Part shown: piece after piece, positions 1-6,811 of the stretch
How the letters are laid out: each line of letters opens with the position of its first letter
Numbering within the stretch: position 1 is the stretch's first letter
NCBI GenBank assembly: GCA_964562575.1
Contig: CAZLTY010000046.1
Location: forward strand, 1 to 23,585
DNA: 23,585 nucleotides
Source: SG8-4 sp964562575
GTDB lineage: Bacteria; Planctomycetota; Phycisphaerae; Sedimentisphaerales; Anaerobacaceae
Reading direction: 5' to 3'
The notes under the pieces: generated by a model
What the model was told of the DNA's origin: nothing
Database searches by the model: none
The model's input: only the letters and a program-made list of their open reading frames with translations
Program-made: the position numbers and the translations under genes

Positions 1-135
1 GTATTCGGCGGCGATCACGAAATTACGAATACAAGTGTGAACGATCTCATCACCCTTTACGAAGCCTGGAACAAGCCGGAAGAAGCCGAAAAGTGGCGGG
101 CAAGACTTCCACAAACAGAACACTCTAAAGAGTGA
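1..135 (+). CDS. C-terminal fragment of TPR / Ser-Thr kinase-type protein
   Basis: The window opens inside a reading frame that runs in frame 1 to a TGA at 133-135, giving 44 residues. The peptide contains LITLYEAWNKPEEAEKWRAK followed by LPQTE. This wording closely matches the end of the TPR tail found on many large planctomycete serine/threonine protein kinases and related TPR proteins. That match is from memory of the family. Only the tail is visible, so neither a kinase domain nor the true length can be checked. The start lies outside the window. The next gene is convergent (minus strand). Confidence 0.6.
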   Translation, partial: VFGGDHEITNTSVNDLITLYEAWNKPEEAEKWRARLPQTEHSKE

Positions 136-160
136 CATGTCACAGCGAAACAGCCTAGAA

Positions 161-202
161 TTCTTGATTTAGCGCACTTTCGTGCGTTTCGTAGTTCAAG
201 AA
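161..202. repeat. Nested palindromic intergenic repeat (ACGAAACGCACGAAA type)
   Basis: The outer arms TTCTTGA (161-167) and TCAAGAA (196-202) enclose an inner perfect stem CGCAC (173-177) / GTGCG (182-186) with a TTTC loop. It lies 26 bp after the stop of the leftmost gene. Read on the minus strand it contains ACGAAACGCACGAAAGTGCG, resembling short 'cacgaa' intergenic repeats seen in planctomycete and other genomes. It may form part of the 3' end structure of the upstream transcript. Confidence 0.4.
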
Positions 203-285
203 ACAATTGGTTGCGGCCGAAGGCCGCGCTGGGCCCATTAGCTGAGAATTTCTGCTCCACAACTACACGGCGGGCGCAAAGAGAC

Positions 286-313
286 GGCTGCGAGCATTCG
301 TCTGCTCGCAGCC
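286..313 (-). terminator. Hairpin terminator candidate after the dockerin repeat gene
   Basis: There is a perfect 10-bp inverted repeat, GGCTGCGAGC (286-295) and GCTCGCAGCC (304-313), with an 8-nt loop. It lies about 32 bp beyond the stop of the minus-strand gene ending at 346. Reading along the minus strand the stem is followed by GTCTCTTTG, which is only weakly T-rich, so termination strength is uncertain. Confidence 0.5.
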
Positions 314-345
314 CTGACACTAGGAAGGATGTTAGGCAAAGCACG

Positions 346-2424
346 TTATGGACAATTTGCAAGCCACAGGTTGACGTGAGCTGCCAGGTCCTGCATGTTG
401 ATTATCCCGTCGCCGTTGACGTCCTGACACAGCGGGCACTCACCCTGGTCGGTTGTCTGAGGAATGAAATAGTAATCCTCCGTTTCTCCGATCTGGTACT
501 TGTCCAAAGGTCCGGAACCGGCATTGCCCTGGGTTCCGGGATTGCTGCCGCCCGTCCAGGGCCGCTCCGAAAGGGTGATTCTCATCCAGATTTGTTCGGG
601 GGCGTTCGTCCGATGCGAGGACAGGAACGCCGGCGAAGTGAGATGATTAAGTCCTGCAGGCAGAGCGAACAGGAGCTGATTCTGTACGGCCCATTCCTGT
701 GCCCGCCCGGCGGCACAGTCTATCGTGTCGTCCCAGTCGCCGTCGCGGTTGAAGTCGAGCCAGACATTGACCCAGAGATTGGTGCCGGGTTCGACGACAG
801 TGACTTCATAGTCGATCATGGCCCATCGACAATGGGGTAGGCTCAGCGGCATCTTGACAGCGTCATCGCCGCCGTCATGGTTGGCCGAGTTGGCTGTGGA
901 GATGAGATTGTTGACGCCGTCGGCGTCGGGGCCGGCATCGGCCTCGGTTTCTGCTGTGATGGCCTTGCCCAGAAACGCCACTGCCTGGTCGTTCAGGTGA
1001 ACCGGTCCGTAGGGTCCGACCGCGATGCCGTCGTCGAAGACGGTCGGGAAACGGCCCGGGACCGAGGACGGGAAGGGGTATGCCGCCATGACCTTACCCG
1101 AATTGTTGGTACTGTCCGGGGCATCTCCAAGATCGGGTTTGTCGGCACTTGTAGTACCTTCGCAACTGATACTCAAGACACCCTGGCCGGTCTCGGAGGC
1201 GTAGCCGCCGATCTCGATCAGGTACTGATTGCCCGCAACCACAGCGAACCAGACCTGCGACTGGTAGGTGAAATTGGAGTCATCGTTGCAAGCGATCAGA
1301 TCATCCGGCGCCGGATAGCAATTGGCCCTGTCATAGGCGGCGAGTTGTGTGTCGTAGGCGCTGCCCAGCAGGCTCACAGACGCTTCACCCGTGCACGAGG
1401 CGGTATAGCGATACCAGATGTTCGGGCTGCTCATGCACAGGCCTGGGCCGTCAAAGGTCGCATTCGTCGTATCGAATGGTACATTTGTCACATCGCCGAC
1501 GCTCCTGGCATTGATGCAGTCGTCCTTGGACGCCGGTGGTGGGGGCGGGCCCTCACAAGTGATATTCAGCACACCTTGGCCGGTTTCGGAGCCGTAGCCG
1601 CCAATCTCGATCAGGTACTGGTTGCCGGCGACCGCCGCGAAGGTAATCTCGGACTGATAGCCCTGGTTGGCGTCGTCGTTGCATTCGATTATATCACCGG
1701 ATGCCGGGTAGCACTCACAGCCGTTATAGACGGCGAGCATCGTATCAAAGCTGCTGCCGGCCAGGCTGACAGTGGCGTCGCCGGTGCACGAGGCGGTATA
1801 GCAGTACCAGATGTTGGGGCTGATCATGCAGAGGCCGGGACCGTCAAAATCCGCACCACTGGTATCAAAAGACATATCTGTCACCTCGCCGATCGACCTG
1901 GCGTTAGAGCAATCGTCCTTGGATGGTGGCGGCACTGGGTCTCCTTCGCATTTGATGGTTATTACACCCCGGCCCTGCGCCGAGCCGTAGCCCCCAACCT
2001 CGATCAGATACTGGCCTCCAGCGACCGCAGCGAATATGACCTCCGATTGGAAACTTGAGTGGGAATCGTCATTGCAGGCGATCAGATCATCCGATGTTGG
2101 GAAACACTCACACCCGTTGTAGACGGCGAGCATCGTGTCGTAGCTGCTGCCGGCCAGGCTGACGGTGACATCGCCGGTGCAGCCGGCGCGGTAGCAATAC
2201 CAGATGTTCGGACTTCTCATGCATAGGCCTCGGCCGCCGAAACGCGCCCCTGTTGTGTTGAATGGCAGGTTTGTTACGTCACCGACCGGTGTCGCTTGAT
2301 CGCAGATGTCGTTGGTTGGATGAACTACGGTTGGTGCAACCGTAACGCCTAGCGCGACGTGTGCGGCGCCAAACAACAATACCAGTGTACAAGCCAATAT
2401 TGATTTCTTTCTTGGTTCCTTCAT
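346..2424 (-). CDS. Secreted protein: three ~130-aa repeats, GEVED-type domain, dockerin-like tail
   Basis: This is a 692-aa exported protein of unknown role. Residues 1-26 form a Sec signal (basic start, then ACTLVLLFGAAHVALG). Three tandem repeats of about 131 residues follow (roughly 38-160, 169-290 and 299-421). Each has a D-x-C start, GLCM-x-SPNIWY, D-T-x-L-A-x-Y and a QYLIE-x-GGY strand, and they are separated by proline-rich linkers. Four or more cysteines per repeat suggest disulfides and a beta-sandwich (PPC-like) fold. The next region contains LGDAPDS, WLDFNRDGDW and GETEDY, the hallmarks of the GEVED domain of planctomycete extracellular proteins. The C-terminus DVNGDGIINMQDLAAHVNLW is a dockerin-type calcium loop. 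Start choice: TTGGAGG lies 9 nt upstream of the ATG. An adhesive or glycan-binding surface protein is an inference. Confidence 0.85.
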   Translation of the reverse strand: MKEPRKKSILACTLVLLFGAAHVALGVTVAPTVVHPTNDICDQATPVGDVTNLPFNTTGARFGGRGLCMRSPNIWYCYRAGCTGDVTVSLAGSSYDTMLAVYNGCECFPTSDDLIACNDDSHSSFQSEVIFAAVAGGQYLIEVGGYGSAQGRGVITIKCEGDPVPPPSKDDCSNARSIGEVTDMSFDTSGADFDGPGLCMISPNIWYCYTASCTGDATVSLAGSSFDTMLAVYNGCECYPASGDIIECNDDANQGYQSEITFAAVAGNQYLIEIGGYGSETGQGVLNITCEGPPPPPASKDDCINARSVGDVTNVPFDTTNATFDGPGLCMSSPNIWYRYTASCTGEASVSLLGSAYDTQLAAYDRANCYPAPDDLIACNDDSNFTYQSQVWFAVVAGNQYLIEIGGYASETGQGVLSISCEGTTSADKPDLGDAPDSTNNSGKVMAAYPFPSSVPGRFPTVFDDGIAVGPYGPVHLNDQAVAFLGKAITAETEADAGPDADGVNNLISTANSANHDGGDDAVKMPLSLPHCRWAMIDYEVTVVEPGTNLWVNVWLDFNRDGDWDDTIDCAAGRAQEWAVQNQLLFALPAGLNHLTSPAFLSSHRTNAPEQIWMRITLSERPWTGGSNPGTQGNAGSGPLDKYQIGETEDYYFIPQTTDQGECPLCQDVNGDGIINMQDLAAHVNLWLANCP

Positions 2425-2827
2425 GATCTAATCCTCCAACAAAAAACGACCTGTTTGTTTTGACCCTTTCGATAATGGGTTCTGTAAAATCGATTCACTC
2501 ATTTGGCTCACAAAGCTAGGCTCTGTCTGAAGACTCCGTCGTCGGCCCGAGAGCGAGCGGTTTTTCGCATGGCAAAGACGGCGAAGCAGGCGATATTAGC
2601 TTTATCGCCGATGTAGCCGGATGCAGTCAGGCGGAAAATGAGCCGCTCGAAGCCAGATCGAGTTTTCCGACAGAGCCTATATAAAAGTGCCACCTTGCGT
2701 CGTGGCCGTAACGTTTTTTTTGGCTTTCTGTATTGAGATTGTGGATCTGGCGCGGTTCCTCCAAAGACCCGCAGCCGAGGGTAAGAGAATGAAGAATTGT
2801 GAATCTACAGCACAGGCGAGCGAGAAC
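2425..2827. other. 403-bp gap between two minus-strand genes
   Basis: No supported gene lies here. The proximal 92 bp (2425-2516) hold the ribosome binding site and presumably the promoter of the dockerin protein gene. The middle is MITE copy 1 (2519-2677). The remaining 150 bp (2678-2827) form the 3' flank of the MFS gene and show no clear terminator. Open frames through this stretch are uninterrupted only because the MITE lacks stop codons in some frames. Confidence 0.6.
2519..2677 (+). mobile_element. 159-bp MITE-like element, copy 1
   Basis: The element begins GGCTCTGTCTGAAGACTC and ends GAGTTTTCCGACAGAGCC, giving imperfect 18-bp terminal inverted repeats. It is flanked on both sides by TA (2517-2518 and 2678-2679), consistent with a TA target duplication. 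Length is exactly that of copies 2 and 3, with about a dozen substitutions against copy 2 and no indels (counted by eye). Internal arms CGAGCGG / CCGCTCG and GGCGATA / TATCGCC make the whole unit a long hairpin. No transposase is encoded. In the frame left open in copies 2 and 3 this copy has a TAG. Confidence 0.8.
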
Positions 2828-4096
2828 TCAATTCTCCCTGAGAAAGACACATATTGCCACCTGAGCGACAAGCCCGAGAGCCAGAATGCCCAAGGCGAAC
2901 AAATAAGGGTAGGAAGCTCCACAATGACGGGCCAGGTATCCCCCCGATGCCGAGCCCACGACGACGCCAATTGAGATGGTCACTTCGTGAATCGCCATCT
3001 GTCTCGAACGTTTCCTGGCGCCGCATACGCCGTAATACATGTGCGAGCTGAAGGAAAAGCCAAAGGCGCATCCCAGGATCACAAATGACAGAGCAAAGGC
3101 CTCGAACGTCCGGCCGTGGATAAGCAGAAAAACAGATGCGATCAGAGCAGGCTGAACGCCAAAGAGCAACAGTGGTTTGAAATGCCAGAAAGCAAAGTGC
3201 CCTGTCCCGGTCAGCATCAGGAAGTTGCAGATTCCGAATGTCGTTAGAAGCATCCCGAACTGTGTTTCTGAGAATCCCATAGCGGTGAACTGAAGTGCAA
3301 ATTGCGTGCGGGCCACACTAAACCAGAGCCACGAGCAAAACAAGCTTATCCGAGCCATCCACTTCAACCGCAGCAGTAGTCTTCGATCATACTGTGTTTC
3401 AATGGCATCAATTGATCTTGACGAAGCCGCGGTGCCGGCGGACCCATCATGAGAAAGGTAGAGCAGAACAAAGCAAATCGCCAGGCATGACACACTCACC
3501 GCAACCGGCCCTGAGGTGCTCACATCTACGATTACACCACCTATCATGGGCCCCAGGATTGCTGCCGACGACCACATGCCGTTGTAAGTTCCAAGCCGAC
3601 GGTTTAGAGCGGCGCCTTCGTAATCGGCCGAGACCCAGGCCATCAGATAAGGCCAGAAAAGCGACATTGCCCCTCCGGCGACTGTCCCGGCGGCGATCAT
3701 TGTCCAAATGAGGCCAAGCCTACCGCGTTGGTTGCCCGCCACTGCATAGCAGACCACAGCTAGCATCACGAACGTGCCTAAGAACATAGCGGCTGCGGCC
3801 GTGCGAGTCGTGCGCCGCGGGTTGAGATGGTGTAACTTCGCCGCGGCAAGCAGTAGACACAACAGATAGCCGAACATGTTGGCGGCCAAGGCATATCCCA
3901 CATGGTCTTCGGTTCCACCGATGTTCCGCACGATGAACGGGATGGCTGTCCACAACACGCTTAAACCCATCGCCATCGCAAACGCGGCGCCGTACAAGGG
4001 CCAGACCCCGCGCTTGCGCGGGGGCAGGCTCCCCCTGCGAAAGCAGGGGCCTGCAATAGCCTGACGAACGGATTTGGAAAAAGCGTTTCTCATCAC
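2828..4096 (-). CDS. MFS-type transporter
   Basis: This 422-aa protein is almost entirely hydrophobic, with about 12 predicted membrane segments, for example PLYGAAFAMAMGLSVLW, ANMFGYLLCLLLAA, MFLGTFVMLAVVCYAVAG and YLFALGILALGLVAQVAICV. It has the size and layout of a major facilitator permease: two six-helix halves, with a loop after residue ~205 rich in Ser, Asp and Arg. Substrate cannot be read from the sequence. It lies 94 bp downstream of the sugar-type binding protein on the same strand, so the two may be cotranscribed. The first ~27 residues (FRRGSLPPRKRG) are encoded by two palindromic repeats and are basic and non-hydrophobic. There is no clear SD before the ATG at 4096, so the true start could lie at the next Met codons near 3980. 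Confidence 0.8.
   Translation of the reverse strand: MMRNAFSKSVRQAIAGPCFRRGSLPPRKRGVWPLYGAAFAMAMGLSVLWTAIPFIVRNIGGTEDHVGYALAANMFGYLLCLLLAAAKLHHLNPRRTTRTAAAAMFLGTFVMLAVVCYAVAGNQRGRLGLIWTMIAAGTVAGGAMSLFWPYLMAWVSADYEGAALNRRLGTYNGMWSSAAILGPMIGGVIVDVSTSGPVAVSVSCLAICFVLLYLSHDGSAGTAASSRSIDAIETQYDRRLLLRLKWMARISLFCSWLWFSVARTQFALQFTAMGFSETQFGMLLTTFGICNFLMLTGTGHFAFWHFKPLLLFGVQPALIASVFLLIHGRTFEAFALSFVILGCAFGFSFSSHMYYGVCGARKRSRQMAIHEVTISIGVVVGSASGGYLARHCGASYPYLFALGILALGLVAQVAICVFLREN
4006..4054. repeat. Pair of GC-rich palindromes inside the 5' end of the MFS gene
   Basis: The first palindrome is CCCCGCGC-TT-GCGCGGGG (4006-4023). The second is CCCCTGC-GAAA-GCAGGGG (4032-4049), enclosed by GCAGGC (4024-4029) and GCCTGC (4049-4054). 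The layout looks like a REP-type intergenic repeat that has become part of, or overlaps, the annotated reading frame. Confidence 0.6.
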
Positions 4097-4190
4097 AGTA
4101 TGCCGGGAGTATAATCGCAGGAATTGATTTTGGATATAGCGGCCTTCGCTGCGAAGAGTATTACCGCCAGCGGGGTCTTCGGCGAGTCTC

Positions 4191-5201
4191 CTATTTCAGC
4201 CACTTGGCCAGATCGGGATTGAGCAGGTCGTGGATTTCAGATTGGTCCAGATTTTCCTCGGTGATCAGGGTCGAGCCGGTATCGATTCGCCGTGCGGGAC
4301 GTCCGCCCCGCAGATGCTCGACGAGAGTCTTGACGCCGAGATAGCCGATCCTCATGGGATTCTGTACCACGAAGCCGTCCAGCTCACCGGCTCGCAGGGC
4401 GGCAATCATTTTTTCAGAGCTGTCAAAGCCGACGAATCTGATCTTCCCGGCCAAGCCCGTATCCTGCAACGCACGCAGAATCCCCAAGGTTGTCGGCTCG
4501 GTCGCACAGAAGATACCGTCGATTTCCAGGCCTCCATCGGCTTGGCTGAATCGTGAGAGTATATTCTCCGCCGCCTTTAGCGCGCTGGCGGTCGTCACCC
4601 CTGCGTATTGGTTGGAACTAACAATTTCAACATCCTCAAAGCCCTCAATCGCATTGAGAAAACCGTCTTCACGTTTGGTAGTGCTGTCGGATCCTTCCGC
4701 ATAGCGCAGGACTATGACTTTGCCCTTGCCCTCGAGCAGCTTGCCCATGTGCTCGCCGGCAAGCTGTCCGGCCTTGAAGTTGTCGGTGGCCACATAGCTC
4801 ACATAGTTGTCTCCCTGAAGGCCCGAATCAAAAATGACCACAGGTATGTTACTTTGCATCGCTTCGTCAACGGGTCGGCGCAAAGCCGCGTCGTCGAGGG
4901 GCGCGAGGACAATTCCATCGACCCCTCTGGCCATGATGTTTTCCACGACGGAGATTTGAGCCTCGCGGTCGTCCTCTTTGAGAGAGCCCTTCCAGAGGAT
5001 ATCGACGCCGCTTTCCCGTCCGGCCATCTCGGCGCCGGCATGGACGGTCTTCCAGAATTCGTGAATCGTGCCTTTGGGGATTACCGCAAGGGTCAGACGT
5101 TTGTTTGTGCCCGGGGCATCTTTCTTGTCGCATCCTGTTGCACAGAAGCCCAGCATCCAACAAAGTAGAAACACCGCTGCTCTTGTTATGTTATCAGTCA
5201 T
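4191..5201 (-). CDS. Sugar-type ABC transporter substrate-binding lipoprotein (Peripla_BP_4 / RbsB-like)
   Basis: This 336-aa protein binds a small ligand, most often a sugar in this family, outside the cytoplasmic membrane. The N-terminus AAVFLLCWMLGFCATGC ends in a lipobox-like Cys at residue 24. Family features are LTLAVIPKGTIHEFWKTVHAG near the start, DGIVLAPLDDAAL, the segment VVIFDSGLQGDNYVSYVATD with NFKAGQLAGEHM, and later GFDSSEKMIAALRAGELDGF and QNPMRIGYLGV. All are typical of RbsB/XylF-like proteins. No ATPase or permease gene is adjacent, which is unusual for an ABC system. The next gene downstream is an MFS permease. The GGAAG directly abutting the ATG is too close for a normal SD, but the signal peptide only fits this start. 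A role in sensing rather than transport is possible. Confidence 0.85.
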   Translation of the reverse strand: MTDNITRAAVFLLCWMLGFCATGCDKKDAPGTNKRLTLAVIPKGTIHEFWKTVHAGAEMAGRESGVDILWKGSLKEDDREAQISVVENIMARGVDGIVLAPLDDAALRRPVDEAMQSNIPVVIFDSGLQGDNYVSYVATDNFKAGQLAGEHMGKLLEGKGKVIVLRYAEGSDSTTKREDGFLNAIEGFEDVEIVSSNQYAGVTTASALKAAENILSRFSQADGGLEIDGIFCATEPTTLGILRALQDTGLAGKIRFVGFDSSEKMIAALRAGELDGFVVQNPMRIGYLGVKTLVEHLRGGRPARRIDTGSTLITEENLDQSEIHDLLNPDLAKWLK

Positions 5202-5340
5202 CTTCCAACCAGACTATTTATACCGGCTTCTGACGGCTACGCCGCCGCAACCAACTGATGCTACTATATGCCTGCCAAAAAATCAAGCCAACTGAGCAAC
5301 ATAGGTTCACATTCCACCTCACCAACATCTTCCTTACCTA

Positions 5341-5499
5341 GGCTCTGTCTGAAAACTCCGTCGTCGGTCCGAGAGCGAGCGTTTTTTCGCCTGGCAAAGA
5401 CGGCGAAGCAGGCGATATTGGTTTTATCGTCGATGCAGCCGGATGCAGCCAGGCGGGAAATAAGCCGCTCGAAGCCAGATCGAGTTTTCAGACAGAGCC
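5341..5499 (+). mobile_element. 159-bp MITE-like element, copy 2
   Basis: This copy has perfect 18-bp terminal inverted repeats: GGCTCTGTCTGAAAACTC at the left and its exact complement at the right. TA flanks it on both sides (5339-5340 and 5500-5501). Interior arms CGAGCG / CGCTCG, TTTCGCCTGGC / GCCAGGCGGGAAA and GGCGATA / TATCGTC allow a near full-length hairpin. It has the same orientation as copy 1. A frame through the whole element is open, but no start or SD supports a gene. Confidence 0.85.
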
Positions 5500-5515
5500 T
5501 AATGCACCTGAGGTA

Positions 5516-5544
5516 TTGCCAAGTGTTTCAGTCCCGGCTAAGAT
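5516..5544 (+). promoter_or_regulatory. Possible sigma-70 type promoter for the agarase-like gene
   Basis: TTGCCA (5516-5521), a 17-nt spacer and TAAGAT (5539-5544) lie about 50 bp upstream of the chosen ATG and just right of MITE copy 2. The match is 5/6 and 4/6 to the consensus, so this is suggestive only. Confidence 0.3.
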
Positions 5545-5594
5545 AATGTGATCGCCGTGAAGTTGTGGCTATTCTAAATGAAGGGGAAGTATCT

Positions 5595-6788
5595 ATGGAA
5601 ACCATATCACGTCGTAATCTCTTGAGGCACACAGGCGCGCTGACGGCGGCGGCGCTTGTCGGCCAACCTCTGCATTCTTCTAAAAGCATTGCAGCCGCCG
5701 GCCAGACCACGCAGGTCAACACCAAGGGATTCTTCACGATCGGCAAGAGCAACGGGCGATGGTGGTTCATTTGCCCCGAAGGCGAGCAGTTCTTCTCAAT
5801 CGGGTTGAATCATATCGATTCGGCGACGCTACGTTACAGAGAAAACGCGCACATCTGGCGCGAAAAGTACGACAACAGCATGGCCAAATGGCTCGAGCAG
5901 GTCAGAAAGGACCTGCGGAGTTGGGGCTTCAACACCGTCGGATGGGTACAGGAGGTCGTGACCAGGGAGGCCCTGAACCACCGGCATTCGCGCAATTTCA
6001 CTTTTGAAGAGTATCAGTGGCTCGACATGCCCTACTGTCACATGCTGCCATTTGTGGACTTTCATCAGTGGGAGGTCGAAACAAAGAATCCTGACTTCTA
6101 CAGCAAGGGATTCGAGCAGTGGTGCGACTACGTTGCCCGTGCCCACTGCGGCCGGCTCGCCGACGATCCCAAGCTCATCGGGTATTTCTACAGCGATTGC
6201 CCCACCTGGGTGCACATCCGCAAGGACAACACATGGAAAGGACCTCTATTCGACCCGGCCAGACTAAAATCGCAGGCCGGGCACGAAGAGCTGACGCAAT
6301 TGGCCGGTCGGTACTACAAGATCACTCACGATGCGATCCGGCGATATGACAGGAACCACCTGATATTCGCCGATCGCTACGAAGCAAAGGCGCCTTTGCC
6401 CCAAGAGGTGGTCAGAGCCGCGATACCCTATGTCGATATCCTGAGCTTTCAATGTTTTGGCCGAGCTGAAGTTGTCGATGAGAAGCTCGGCTACTGGGCC
6501 AGGCTCATCGACAGACCGGTCCTACTGGCCGACAGTTCGGTTGGCGCGAAAGCCCACGATCCAGGAGACCCTGACGAACATCGTCATCCCGATCCGGACG
6601 CTTACGGAGAGGTCATGCGCGTGCTCAGGGACATGCCTCAGTGTGTAGGATTTCATCTCTGTGGAGCGTATCTTGCCAACCGCGTCCGTCGCCGCGGCCT
6701 GCGGAGCGAACAGGACAAGGTCGACGCCGAGGCAATTGACGGATTCACAAGAGTCAACCGCGAAACGATTCGGTGGATGAGCAAGTAG
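5595..6788 (+). CDS. Tat-exported agarase-like / clan GH-A-like glycoside hydrolase homologue
   Basis: This protein has 397 aa from the ATG at 5595, which has AAGGGGAAG about 5 nt upstream. A GTG 30 nt earlier is in frame but lacks an SD. The N-terminus has a twin-arginine signal, SRRNLLRHTGALTAAALVG, so export is probably Tat-dependent. The mature part starts GFFTIGKSNGRWWFICPEG with EQFFSIGLNHID, the opening typical of agarase-like TIM-barrel proteins. Beta-strand ends are visible at IGYFYSDCP (residues 195-203) and RPVLLADSS (about residues 307-315, D313). In clan GH-A enzymes these sites normally carry the acid/base and nucleophile glutamates. Here they read D-C and A-D, so classical retaining hydrolysis is doubtful. 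Neighbours suggest polysaccharide breakdown. The substrate is unknown. Confidence 0.7.
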   Translation: METISRRNLLRHTGALTAAALVGQPLHSSKSIAAAGQTTQVNTKGFFTIGKSNGRWWFICPEGEQFFSIGLNHIDSATLRYRENAHIWREKYDNSMAKWLEQVRKDLRSWGFNTVGWVQEVVTREALNHRHSRNFTFEEYQWLDMPYCHMLPFVDFHQWEVETKNPDFYSKGFEQWCDYVARAHCGRLADDPKLIGYFYSDCPTWVHIRKDNTWKGPLFDPARLKSQAGHEELTQLAGRYYKITHDAIRRYDRNHLIFADRYEAKAPLPQEVVRAAIPYVDILSFQCFGRAEVVDEKLGYWARLIDRPVLLADSSVGAKAHDPGDPDEHRHPDPDAYGEVMRVLRDMPQCVGFHLCGAYLANRVRRRGLRSEQDKVDAEAIDGFTRVNRETIRWMSK

Positions 6789-6811
6789 ACGCTGCGCATA
6801 ACGCGCCCCGG

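Larger units (their letters stand above)
5202..5594. other. 393-bp divergent intergenic region
   Basis: This region lies between the minus-strand binding-protein gene and the plus-strand agarase-like gene, so promoters for both should lie here. It contains MITE copy 2 (5341-5499). The 139 bp left of the element hold no gene. The 95 bp right of it contain a possible promoter and the ribosome binding site of the next gene. Confidence 0.6.

Noticed and set aside
213..227. GCGGCC-GAA-GGCCGC hairpin
   Set aside because: Short stem without a T-run. It could be part of the 3' end of the leftmost gene but is not convincing as a terminator.
877..2058. 393-aa plus-strand open frame
   Set aside because: It is antisense to the three-repeat secreted protein. 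Its apparent repeats mirror the real repeats, and there is no SD or family resemblance.
1170..2330. Tandem DNA repeats suggestive of a CRISPR or satellite array
   Set aside because: The period is about 390 bp and in frame. They are protein domain repeats, not short direct repeats with spacers.
2508..2693. 61-aa minus-strand open frame over MITE copy 1
   Set aside because: It is explained by the stop-poor palindromic element and has no SD or conserved start between copies.
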